Assembly (NCBI GenBank): GCA_947179155.2
Contig: OX359273.1
Coordinates: 16,056,001-16,120,000 of the forward strand
DNA length: 64,000 nt
Direction of reading: 5' to 3'
Origin: Hedera helix
Lineage: Eukaryota > Streptophyta > Magnoliopsida > Apiales > Araliaceae
In this document: positions 36,009 to 45,972 of the stretch, piece after piece
Layout of the letters: every line of letters begins with the position of its first letter
Position numbering within the stretch: the first letter of the stretch is position 1
The notes under the pieces: model-generated
The model's database searches: none
Told to the model about the DNA's origin: nothing
Seen by the model: the letters and a program-made list of their open reading frames with translations, nothing else
Made by a program: the position numbers and the translations under genes

Positions 36009-37289
36009 TGTGACGACCCCAAATCCGGGTTCCATAACCTCGAGTTTGGTTCTCACTATTCAACACATTACTAACAATTAAATACATACATTGCATTTAA
36101 ATATCGCGGAATAATACATATTGGTTCCCTTCAAAAGGTTACAATACCAGGGTCTATCAACCTTAACATAATAACAGTTCCTATCACAAGGAATTACAAA
36201 AGGTTTAAAAACCGTAAATACATAATTAAAGATCTAATTAGCATGCATAAGCTAACTTAAGCTCTGGCTTTTCCTTTTCCTTTATCCTTCTTTGAGCAAT
36301 CAGGATTATCTGAAAAAATGGTTCATGATATAGCAAGAATGAGCAACTAGTTTGCTCAGCAAGTTTAGAACAATCATATAGATTTAATATATCATGAATG
36401 AATGGGAAAATATCATCAATGATTCAACAATAGATATAACAATTGTGAATGAAACAGGATTCAAATTTTAATAAACAGAATATTTGAATCTTAAAATGCT
36501 GAGTGGTCACTAAGGACCCTGAACTAACTAGGGTATAATAGAGTTTCCTCTGACCCTTTGAGTTGTTTGGTTTTCAAGGGGATCAGCCTATTCAACCCGC
36601 TGTATATGCATTACATTTAGTCACTGGCGCCCAAAGTCGGTTTCCCGACACAAAATCCCCTAATTTAGGGTTGTTCAATTCTCAGACTTAATATAAGAAA
36701 TTCGCACCCAACAATGGTTTGGATAAGCTTTTAAAAGTATTCAAGTTATTGAATTTAGAAGCGTAATGTCTAGCTGAATTATTAGCTTAAGACATTTTTA
36801 ATACAGTTCATGAATCAAGAACTAATAAGCTTCAAATGCACTAAGTGCGATTGTATAAACAATATGGATGTGGAATAATTTTAAATAATTAAACCACTGC
36901 AAGATTTAACAATAAATACAAGTATGGAAACTTGTTCAACGATAATAATTGAGTAGGGTTAGAGAACTTGCCTGTTTGCTCAGCTACAATAATTGTCTAG
37001 CTTTAACTAACTTGCTTTGAAAGACCTAACATTAATAAAGTCGGTCTAATAATTAGTACGGCGTATTTGCATAACTATACGCTTAAATAACGAACTTATT
37101 TACCACACATAAGTACTAACACATAATTTACAGTAGTCAAAACAATATTATTAACCTTATAGACACTTAATCATTTTAGGTTAATAATTTAATAAGTTAG
37201 AAAATATTTTTCTTAAGTGTTGGACACTTATTAAACCTTTAAACAACTTATTATAATTGTTTAATTAAATTCAATTTATTTTATTAACT

Positions 37290-37870
37290 CAATCTCTTTT
37301 TAATTACTATTTAATATTGATTAAATAGAAATTAATTAATTAACTCTAGTTATTAATAAATAATAACTAATTGTACTTACTTATTATTTAATTATAATTA
37401 AATAATAAATAATTATTAACTTAATTTTAACCTTCTTTAATTTAATGTTAATCAACCAATAATTAACTAAGTAATTAACCTTACTTATTATTTAATTAAG
37501 GAAATTAAATAATAGTTTACTAATCTTAATCCCCTTTAATTATTATTTAATGTCAATTAAATAATAATTAATTATTTAATTAATTTTAATTATTATTTAA
37601 GGTTAAATAATAATCAAATCATTCTTATTTATTATTTTAATTAAATAATAAATTATTACTCTAATAATTTAATTTCCATTAATTGTTATTTAATGTTAAT
37701 TAAATAATAATTAATTACTTAATTATCCTTATTTATTATTTAATAATATTTAAATAATAAATAATTGATTTATAAATTTTATCTCTCTTTAAATATTATT
37801 TAATAGGCATTAAATAATAATTGCTAATTTATCATCTTTATTTATTATTAACATTTAAAATAATAAATAA
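37290..37870 (-). repeat. AT palindrome array of A LTR
   Basis: Repeated TAATTATTATTTAAT and ATTAAATAATAATTA arms with about 4-nt centres, for example around 37537-37570. Duplicate in the 5' LTR at about 47255-47840. Confidence 0.8.
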
Positions 37871-38149
37871 ATAATAAATTTATTTAACTTAACCATGGTT
37901 TAGCTAACTAGATTAATATTTAAAATATTTAAATATTAAACTTAATGAAAAATATCCTCCCCAATATTATTTTTGAATTATTATTATTTTTGTTATAATT
38001 TTAAATTAATTTTCAAATATTTAAATTAATTAAAATTTACCCGAATGGCATTTTCGTAATTAAGTTGAAAAACCGGACCGATGGCAATTTCGTAAATAAT
38101 TCGAAAACTGAACCGAGGGCAGAATGGTAATTCTGCCGAGAAAAACACG

Positions 38150-38345
38150 GAGGGGCAAACTTGTAATTTCGTCGGAAAATAACTACCGCGCATGGCGCGC
38201 GTTATAATATTTTCGGACCAAAACGGCGCCGTTTTTGGCAATCCGGAAATGGCTTCCGCGCATAACGCGCGGAGAAATTTTCTGCCGACGCCAAACGACG
38301 TCGTTTGGCTCCGCGTCGGTGGGTGAACAGTGCCTCGCGCATTGC
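38150..38345 (-). repeat. GC-rich palindrome cluster in A LTR
   Basis: A CpG-dense island of about 200 bp inside a very AT-rich LTR. It holds the perfect palindromes AAAACGGCGCCGTTTT (about 38219-38234) and CCAAACGACGTCGTTTGG (about 38291-38308), plus three CGCGCAT-NN-CGCG repeats. It is duplicated at about 48114-48309. The GACGTC core resembles bZIP sites; function is not known. Confidence 0.75.
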
Positions 38346-39375
38346 GCGGCCAGTGTTAAATTTTCTCTTCCAAGCAGAATGTGAACAGTGTTTCCGGCTA
38401 CCCATTTTAAATAAAAATATACCTTCAATAAATCTTTAACTCTTCAATAAAAATCCAAAAAATTTACCAATCATCTTATATTAATTTATAACATGAAAAA
38501 TTAATTTTTCATGATTTAATATCAATATTTTTTTATAAAAATTTTTACATCACATAAACTACCATAAATCATAACTTTTTGTGTATAACTCCATTTTGAG
38601 TGATTCAAACTTTGTTTTTCTCATGATTTAATGTTCTATAATACTAGAACATCAAACCTAAGTTTTATAAAAATATTTTTGGTAATATATTTCAAAACTT
38701 GTTTACACATTACTAAATACATATTTTAGCATATAAAATATACCAAAATACAAACCAAACATATTAAACTCAAGCATGGCATAAATATTACCACTACACA
38801 TTAATAATCATATTAACATGTTTATACTAACATGATGATTTATTTAATTTAAAAACAAAACTTAGATTTAGAATAACCATTACCTTGATTTAATGGCTAT
38901 CTTCCTTTTTCTTCCAAAGTAGGTTGTGAATGAAGATGACATACACCAAGAACTCCTTCTCCTCTCTTAGTATTTTGCTCTCACTATTTTCTCACTCTCA
39001 AATGCTCTCTAGCTCTCTCTTTAGCTTGAAAAATAATGAAGTATACAAGTCTTACAAATGCAAGTATACTCCTACAAAATATTAGATACACACATTGTAT
39101 CTATTAATCTAGACCATCATGCATCTATATTGGATACTTACACAAGAAAGCTAACCCATACTAAGTTGGTGAGGATTTTGTGGGAAAAGACTTTCCCAAA
39201 AATCAAAACAAGCAACCTTTAATTAAATAAATGAAAAATAAAATAAAATATCAAAAAAATCACTTTTTCTCTCTCCTCCATGCCATGGTCGGCTGGTGAC
39301 ATTTTTCCATGTCCCAAATTATTAGTCACATTTTTATTTTTAATAATTAATAAGTTAATTTAAGTATTTTTCAAG

Positions 39376-39496
39376 TGGGCCAATCATTGGGCTTTAATTT
39401 AAAATACCAATTGGGCTTCTATTAAATTGTTTGGGCTACTAAATTGCCAAATTTTATTATTCTACACTTGGGCTACTAATTGACCCATGATGGGCT
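39376..39496 (-). promoter_or_regulatory. array of six TGGGCY motifs in A U3
   Basis: On the + strand at 39376 (TGGGCC), 39388, 39412, 39432, 39469 and 39491 (TGGGCT). The location just inside the LTR start matches the B array. Confidence 0.6.
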
Positions 39497-39944
39497 AATT
39501 TAATAATTTATACATTAATTATTCAATCCATGATTAAATAAATAATTAAATGGAATAAATAATTAAATATTCTAACCCATTAGTATTAAATTACTAAATG
39601 GACTAATAAATATTATTATTAATATTTCACATTATTTACATTAATTAATAATCATATTAATTAATTTATTATATTTAATTCACTCATTATATTCAATTTA
39701 ATTGAATATTTAATTAATAGGAAACTTATCAATTATTTTGATATTAAAACTTTAGGGTTTGTTCACTAATTTAATAACATATTAGTGACCTCCTTTAATT
39801 AATTTTAGTAATTAATTACATAATTATTTAATCACATAATTAATTAATCACATGAAAAGATTTAAATAATCTCGTAAAAATAACTTGTTGGAAATTAAAT
39901 TAATAATTTAATTAATAAAGATGTGGAAATCCTAGGACATTACA

Positions 39945-39959
39945 TTCTCCCCTCCTTAT
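39945..39959 (-). promoter_or_regulatory. polypurine tract of element A
   Basis: ATAAGGAGGGGAGAA on the minus strand, ending at the LTR boundary. Confidence 0.9.
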
Positions 39960-40048
39960 AAAAATTCCGTCCTCGGAATTGTAAAATAAGGTTACTCAAA
40001 TAAAAACGGGTAATTTGTCCTCATTTTCTCCTCTAATTCCCACGTAGC

Positions 40049-43000
40049 TTATTCAATGGCGTGATTCCTCCAAAGTACTTTGACAGAATGAATTATCTTA
40101 TTTCTCAGTTTCTGTTCCTTCCTATCGAGTATCTGAACAGGAACTTCTTCATATGATAAGTCCTTTCCGACTTGAATTGGTTCATAGGAGATAACGTGCT
40201 TGTAGTCTGGTTTGTATGGCCGCAATACCGACACGTGAAACACATTGTGAATATGTTCCAATTCAGGAGGTAAAGCTACCTCGTATGCTACTTCACCCAC
40301 TCTTCTCAATATTTCGAACGGTCCTATGAACCTTGGACTCAATTTCCCCTTCTTTCCAAACCTGATCTTCCCTTTCCAGGGAGATACCTTAATGAACACA
40401 AAACTCCCCACCTCGAAGTCTCGTTTCTGTCGATGTAAATCGGCGTATTTCTTTTGACGGTCTTGAGCTGCTACTAGCCGAGCTCTTATTACCTTGATAA
40501 TTTCTACCGTCTGTTGAACCAATTCTGGCCCCAACAGTCGGCGTTCTCCTACCTCATCCCAACATAGAGGTGTTCTGCATTTTCTGCCATATAAAGCTTC
40601 GTAAGGCGGCATACCTATGCTCGCATGATAACTGTTGTTATATGCAAACTCAACTAGTGGTAGATGGATTTCCCAACTGCCCTTGAAATCCATCACGCAG
40701 GCCCTGAGCATATCTTCCAATGTCTGAATTGTTCTCTCACTTTGCCCATCAGTCTGCGGATGATACGCTGTACTCATTCTCAACTGTGTCCCCAATCTCT
40801 CCTGAAGACTTCTCCAAAATTTTGACGTGAAGCGCGGATCCCTGTCTGACACAATCGATACCGGCACCCCATGTCTTGAAACTATCTCTTTGATGTACAA
40901 TTTGGACAACTGATCCAAACTGAACCTAATCTTGATCGGCAAAAAGTGCGCTGACTTTGTTAGCCGATCCACAATCACCCAAATTGCGTCATATCCCTTC
41001 TGTGTTGTTGGAAGTCCTACCACAAAATCCATTGTGATATGCTCCCATTTCCACTCAGGAATTTCTAACGGCTGTAACAATCCACTTGGTCTCTGATGTT
41101 CGGCCTTTACCCTTTGACAAGTTAGGCATCGGCTGACACATTCTGCAACCTCCCTCTTTAAATTCGGCCACCAAAAATGCTGACGTAGATCTTGATACAT
41201 CTTCGTACTCCCCGGATGTATCGAGTATCTCGTACTGTGGGCCTCTTGCAAAATTTCCTCTCGTAATTCAGGCACTAGCGGTACCCAAACACGATTTTCA
41301 AATCTCAGCAATCCCATGCTATCAATTTTAAACTTGACCTCTTCTCCATCGGTCATCCTCTTCCGGATTCTGTCACATTCCTCATCTTTGTCTTGAGCCT
41401 CTTTCACCCTATCTAACAAGGTTGGGCTCACCTCGACTTCTAATGACTCGTTTGGACTTCTCACTTCCAACTCCATTCGAGCCATCTCTTGAACCAATTG
41501 TTCTTGATCTGTCAATATGAACAATTTCTCCCTGCTCTTTCTACTCAGAGCATCCGCTACTACGTTGGCCTTGCCGGGATGATATAGAATCTCACAATCA
41601 TAATCTTTGATCAATTCCAACCATCTCCGTTGCCTCATATTCAACTCCTTCTGTGTGAAGATATACTTTAGACTCTTATGGTCTGTGAATATCTCACATT
41701 TCTCTCCATACAAATAATGCCTCCAAATTTTAAGGGCAAATACTACCGCTGCCAATTCCAAGTCGTGGGTAGGATATCTCTTCTCATAATCTTTTAATTG
41801 TCTGGACGCATACGCAACGACTTTGCCGTTTTGCATAAGCACACAGCCAAGCCCCTTGTGCGATGCATCACTGTAGACCGTAAAACCTCCTGTATCGTCT
41901 GGTAAGGTCAATACAGGTGCTTCACTAAGTCTTTTCTTTAACTCCTGAAAACTTTCCTCACACTTCTCTGTCCACACGTATTTCACCGTCTTTCTTGTTA
42001 AGTTGGTCAACGGTGTTGCTATCTTTGAGAAGTCTTGAATGAACCTCCGATAGTAACCCGCTAACCCTAAGAAACTTCTTACTTCTGTCGGCGTCCTTGG
42101 TTGTTCCCAATTCATTACCGATTCAACCTTCGCCGGATCAACCGAAACTCCCTCCTTGTCAATAACATGACCTAAAAATTGAACTCTTTCCAACCAGAAT
42201 TCACACTTTGAAAACTTAGCGTACAACCGCTCCTTCCGTAAAATCTCCAACACCAATCTTAGGTGTTCAGCATGCTCTTCCTCCGTTTTCGAATACACCA
42301 AAATATCATCAATGAACACGACTACAAATTTATCCAAGTATTGCTTGAATATTCTGTTCATCATGTCCATAAATGCGGCTGGAGCATTCGTTAGTCCAAA
42401 CGACATCACCAGAAACTCATAATGCCCATATCGAGTTCTGAATGCCGTCTTGGGTATATCCTCCTTCCTGACTTTCAACTGATGATAACCAGTCCTTAAG
42501 TCAATCTTTGAAAAGTACTTCGCCCCTTTCAATTGATCGAAAAGATCGTCAATTCGTGGTAACGGGTACTTGTTCTTAATTGTCACCTTATTCAGCTCTC
42601 TATAATCCATACACAATCTCATCGATCCATCCTTCTTCTTTACAAACAGCACCGGTGCTCCCCATGGAGAAACACTTGGCTGAATGTACTTATTATCTAA
42701 CAACTCCTGCAATTGCACCATCAATTCCTTCAATTCTACCGGAGCCATCCTATATGGTGCTTTCGATATCGGTGCTGTCCCCGGTACTAAATCAATCACA
42801 AATTCTATCTCTCTGTCCGGCGGTAAGCCCGACAGTACATCTGGAAAAACATCCATAAATTCCCTAACTACTGGTATTTGCTCCATCTCGGGACTCACCA
42901 CTTGTGTGTCAACCACATGAGCCAAATACCCTACACAACCTTTCTTCAATAATTTCTTGGCTTGCATCATCGTTAGACAAGAAGACTGTCTTGACGACTT

Positions 43001-44518
43001 GCTGCCATAAAATACAACCTTAGACTTATTTGGTGTCTTAAGGTGTATGCACTTCTTCTGACAATCAATTATCGCCCCGTGGTTAAACAACCAATCCATC
43101 CCAAGTATTACATCAAATTCCCCCAGACGTATTGGAATTAGATTCACATTTAATTTCTGACCCCTGATTTCAGCACAACAATTTCTATGTATGTACTCTA
43201 CCGGAATCACCTCTTTATTAGCAACTTCTATGTTCATTGAGTTTTCTAGTTTGTCTCTAGGCAATTCTAATCGTCTAGCGAAATCATCAGACACAAATGA
43301 ACAGGTAGCACCCGAATCAAACAATACATATGCATTTATATTATTGATCGGAATAATACCTGACACCACGTCTTTTGACCCCACGGCATCTTGCACCGTC
43401 ATATTGAACGTCCGGGCTGTCGGCTTGTTCTGTGGTACCGGTCCCCCGATAGCCAGTTTACTGTTATTGCCCTTGTAGCCGCTACCCCCGTCATTCTTCT
43501 TCTTAGGGCAATCCTTTATCAGGTGGTCAGATGCTCCGCAAGAAAAGCATCTCACTTTCTTTGGGAGGGGACAATTTGGAGAAATATGTCCCACCTGACC
43601 ACAATTGTAGCACGTGTTCTTGCCTTTTCTGCACTCCCCGAAATGATTCTTTCCACAAATATTGCATGCTGGCTTTTTCTGAACACTTCCTTGTTGATTC
43701 CCCGAGCTCTTGTCATTATTGTTGTCCCATTTGCGCTTATTGTTGTTATTGTTATTATTGCCTCCACTGTTGCTGTTCTTGCTTCCCCCTTCATTTTTCT
43801 TCTTGTTTCTCTCCTGGTTGTACTTGGTTAATGCGTCGCTTCCTCCTTCAGCAATGATTGACTTCTCTAGCAAAGTTGCGAACGAGTCAATCTGCAGTAC
43901 TGCTACCTTGTTGAATATCCAAGGTCTCAATCCATTCTCGAACCTCCTGGCCTTGCGTTCCTCCGTGTCTACCTGATGTGGAGCGAACCTGGCCAACTCA
44001 TTAAATTTTGCCGCGTACTCCAGTACCGACATGTTCTCCTGTTTCAGTTCTAGAAACCTTACCTCCATCCTACTCTTCATACTTTTCGGGAAATAATTCT
44101 CGTCGAATATTTTCTTAAATTTCGTCCAGGGCACCACACCATCCCCAGCCCTATTCTGATTGGCTTCCCACCAGAAATTGGCTTCGCCCTTCATCATGTA
44201 GGTAGCAAAAACTGTCTTTTGCTCCTCAGCTACTCTTGCGATAACAAACGCCTTCTCTATCTCCTTTATCCAAGACTGGGCCTCTATCGGGTCCGACGTT
44301 CCCCTAAACTCTGGCGGTCCCACCGCCTTAAAATCTTTAAAATTCGCCAACTGATTTGGTGGTGGTGGCGGATTTGCTACTACAGGGTGGCGGTTTTGCA
44401 TTGCCTCAGCTAGCATGTCGACGAAGTTTTGAATAGGGTCTACGTTGTGTCCCCCCGCGTCGTTGTTAACTGACTCCTCTACCCCCTGGTTCCTTGGTGG
44501 TTGTCTACGTGGCGGCAT
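40049..44518 (-). CDS. Gag-Pol polyprotein of element A, chromodomain truncated
   Basis: A continuous frame of 1489 residues. Gag lies at about 60-235. Three zinc knuckles follow: C285/C288/H292/C296 (a CX2CX3HX3C variant), C303/C306/H311/C316 and C324/C327/H332/C337. The protease has DSGA at 401-404. RT has FIDD at 735-738. RNase H acidic residues lie at D884, E921 and D946. The integrase has H1093/H1101/C1131/C1134 and catalytic D1164, D1225 and E1261 (35 residues between the last two). A GPF-type module lies near 1370-1435, and a chromodomain start (ILDRK, LRNK, SVKVLWRN) at about 1456-1489. The start is the MPPRR methionine, usual for this group. The frame stops at TAA (40049-40051); 18 more codons with the expected tryptophan follow in frame to a second TAA at 39992-39994. 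Catalytic residues of every enzyme look intact. In the family the polyprotein is cleaved in virus-like particles and copies RNA into integrated DNA. Confidence 0.96.
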   Translation of the reverse strand: MPPRRQPPRNQGVEESVNNDAGGHNVDPIQNFVDMLAEAMQNRHPVVANPPPPPNQLANFKDFKAVGPPEFRGTSDPIEAQSWIKEIEKAFVIARVAEEQKTVFATYMMKGEANFWWEANQNRAGDGVVPWTKFKKIFDENYFPKSMKSRMEVRFLELKQENMSVLEYAAKFNELARFAPHQVDTEERKARRFENGLRPWIFNKVAVLQIDSFATLLEKSIIAEGGSDALTKYNQERNKKKNEGGSKNSNSGGNNNNNNNKRKWDNNNDKSSGNQQGSVQKKPACNICGKNHFGECRKGKNTCYNCGQVGHISPNCPLPKKVRCFSCGASDHLIKDCPKKKNDGGSGYKGNNSKLAIGGPVPQNKPTARTFNMTVQDAVGSKDVVSGIIPINNINAYVLFDSGATCSFVSDDFARRLELPRDKLENSMNIEVANKEVIPVEYIHRNCCAEIRGQKLNVNLIPIRLGEFDVILGMDWLFNHGAIIDCQKKCIHLKTPNKSKVVFYGSKSSRQSSCLTMMQAKKLLKKGCVGYLAHVVDTQVVSPEMEQIPVVREFMDVFPDVLSGLPPDREIEFVIDLVPGTAPISKAPYRMAPVELKELMVQLQELLDNKYIQPSVSPWGAPVLFVKKKDGSMRLCMDYRELNKVTIKNKYPLPRIDDLFDQLKGAKYFSKIDLRTGYHQLKVRKEDIPKTAFRTRYGHYEFLVMSFGLTNAPAAFMDMMNRIFKQYLDKFVVVFIDDILVYSKTEEEHAEHLRLVLEILRKERLYAKFSKCEFWLERVQFLGHVIDKEGVSVDPAKVESVMNWEQPRTPTEVRSFLGLAGYYRRFIQDFSKIATPLTNLTRKTVKYVWTEKCEESFQELKKRLSEAPVLTLPDDTGGFTVYSDASHKGLGCVLMQNGKVVAYASRQLKDYEKRYPTHDLELAAVVFALKIWRHYLYGEKCEIFTDHKSLKYIFTQKELNMRQRRWLELIKDYDCEILYHPGKANVVADALSRKSREKLFILTDQEQLVQEMARMELEVRSPNESLEVEVSPTLLDRVKEAQDKDEECDRIRKRMTDGEEVKFKIDSMGLLRFENRVWVPLVPELREEILQEAHSTRYSIHPGSTKMYQDLRQHFWWPNLKREVAECVSRCLTCQRVKAEHQRPSGLLQPLEIPEWKWEHITMDFVVGLPTTQKGYDAIWVIVDRLTKSAHFLPIKIRFSLDQLSKLYIKEIVSRHGVPVSIVSDRDPRFTSKFWRSLQERLGTQLRMSTAYHPQTDGQSERTIQTLEDMLRACVMDFKGSWEIHLPLVEFAYNNSYHASIGMPPYEALYGRKCRTPLCWDEVGERRLLGPELVQQTVEIIKVIRARLVAAQDRQKKYADLHRQKRDFEVGSFVFIKVSPWKGKIRFGKKGKLSPRFIGPFEILRRVGEVAYEVALPPELEHIHNVFHVSVLRPYKPDYKHVISYEPIQVGKDLSYEEVPVQILDRKEQKLRNKIIHSVKVLWRNHAIE

Positions 44519-44870
44519 TTTCTGTTATAAACAAAAATTTACATTATTATACTGGTTTCATCTTTTTCATTTCATTATTTTGTATCTTAGACAATGTTTA
44601 GCTAAAATACAAGTAATTATTTCAACACGCATATAAACATAAATTCAACTGCATTTATACTCATATGCTAAAACAGGAGTGCGTAGCACTTTACATCAAA
44701 AGCATACTGCTATAAATGCTTCTATCCCAGAGAAGCTACAAAAGATGGGATCTGACATATCCTACAACTTCCTAGAGTTGGGATTTAGTGACATATTAAC
44801 CCTCTAATAAAACAAAAGTTGGGTTCTACTGCATCTATTTACATACGAAATTAGAAAATAACTACTACTA
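44519..44870 (-). other. spacer between extra ORF and gag of element A
   Basis: 352 bp of AT-rich sequence with no coding frame and no promoter that I can recognise. How ribosomes reach gag past the upstream ORF (splicing, reinitiation or internal entry) is not evident. Confidence 0.6.
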
Positions 44871-45728
44871 CTACTGACTGCGCATCCCCCTACGGATCGC
44901 GTCGTCATACTCCTCATCCCCGATGGCCATCACCACACTCCTGCTGATGGTGTGCATAGACTGGCCCTCCTCAGCTGGGTAGTAGTGCACCCTGCTCTGA
45001 AGCCTACCATATGAAGATCGGTAGACGTAGCTAAGTCTATCCGTCCTCACCCGCTTCTCGCGGACCTCCTCCTCTAGCTCAATCATCTGACCATAAGCGG
45101 CATCCCGCTGTCTCTCCATCTCTATACGGTCCTCTATCGCCTCCTGCCAGTGTGCACGGATGGCGGCCTTCTCCGCCTGAACCTGCTGAACCTTCAGCTC
45201 AGCCTCTGCCAACCTAGTCTCAACCACTGCTAATTTAGCTTGCAGCTCTACATCCTGCTCTACCAGCTGATGAGTTAGCACCGCAAAGTGCTCCACTGAA
45301 TCCTCGTACTCCTGTACCTGATCCTCCAGTCCTACAATCCTCTCCTTCAGCTCTGCGTTCTCGCCAGAGAACTGATAAGCCGCATCTCTATACTGATCCT
45401 CCATGTGCTGGTGGGTCAGATTCTGCTCCTCTAGATGCTGGACCCTTGCCTCCAGCCCCTCGTTCCTATCGGTCAGTCCCTCTATGATGTCAGCGGCAGT
45501 GGTGCCCATGCCATCAGCTGACTCCTCCTCCTCAGACTCCTCTGACTCTGCCTCATCCTCACTGTAAGGCCTCATGACTCCGCCCCAGACGGGCTCCACA
45601 TGATCCCCCTCCTCAGGATCCGACTCTGGCTCCTCTACGGGTGCAGCCACCAGCGGCTGTGCAGTATCCATATGGATATCAATATAGTCCTCCTCAGCAG
45701 TGCGACTCGACTGTCCGATCTCTGCCAT
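44871..45728 (-). CDS. extra ORF upstream of gag: acidic coiled-coil protein (285 aa)
   Basis: An uninterrupted frame in the same sense as gag-pol, between primer site and gag, and clearly richer in G+C than its surroundings. Residues 28-75 are strongly acidic (runs such as SEDEAESEESEEEES). About 80-232 is rich in Leu, Glu, Gln and Lys with heptad-like spacing, predicting a long coiled coil. About 233-285 is a separate basic/aromatic tail (YVYRSSYGRLQSRVHYYPAE). There is no signal peptide, membrane segment, zinc motif or enzyme motif that I recognise. The counterpart in B (50364-51128) keeps frame and tail. It is not part of standard Gag-Pol. Extra ORFs upstream of gag are known in some other plant gypsy lineages such as Ogre, without clear function. 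A structural, RNA-binding or Gag-partner role is possible but is inference only. Confidence 0.85.
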   Translation of the reverse strand: MAEIGQSSRTAEEDYIDIHMDTAQPLVAAPVEEPESDPEEGDHVEPVWGGVMRPYSEDEAESEESEEEESADGMGTTAADIIEGLTDRNEGLEARVQHLEEQNLTHQHMEDQYRDAAYQFSGENAELKERIVGLEDQVQEYEDSVEHFAVLTHQLVEQDVELQAKLAVVETRLAEAELKVQQVQAEKAAIRAHWQEAIEDRIEMERQRDAAYGQMIELEEEVREKRVRTDRLSYVYRSSYGRLQSRVHYYPAEEGQSMHTISRSVVMAIGDEEYDDAIRRGMRSQ

Positions 45729-45972
45729 CCTATATCATAAAACAATAACACACGTTAGTACAGCAATAAAATATATTCATTGATGAAATGAAATGATATT
45801 TTATCATGTACATCTCGGCTCGATGGATTTTCTAAATCCATCTCCAAAAATACACAACATGATGAATCTCCCCGATTCATCCCCTAACGCACTCGATATG
45901 AGTTTAATACTAAGGTTATAACTTAGGTTTCGCAAATCCTAACGTTTCTAACCTACAGCTCTGATACCAACC
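45729..45972 (-). promoter_or_regulatory. leader and primer-binding site of element A
   Basis: The primer site is the complement of 45958-45970, reading TTGGTATCAGAGC on the minus strand two bases after the LTR. It matches the 3' end of initiator tRNA-Met. The remaining roughly 230 bp form the untranslated leader before the extra ORF. Confidence 0.9.

Larger units (their letters stand above)
36009..39944 (-). repeat. element A 3' LTR (3936 bp)
   Basis: TGTGACGACCCC to GGACATTACA on the + strand. It holds AT palindromes, a GC-rich palindrome cluster and TGGGCY motifs. No consensus TATAAATA was found; a TATAC-type candidate lies near 39044 at the position homologous to the B TATA box. Short ORFs at 38026-38428 lie in the GC-rich patch and look incidental. 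Confidence 0.94.

Noticed and set aside
38026..38428. Overlapping ORFs of 67-81 codons, identical at 47990-48392
   Set aside because: They fall in the GC-rich palindrome patch of the A LTR, where stops are rare by composition. The identity reflects the LTR pair, not selection.
43391..43857. Long + strand ORFs (up to 146 codons) opposite the A gag
   Set aside because: Antisense shadows of the intact Gag-Pol frame; composition follows the zinc-knuckle and Asn-rich coding strand.
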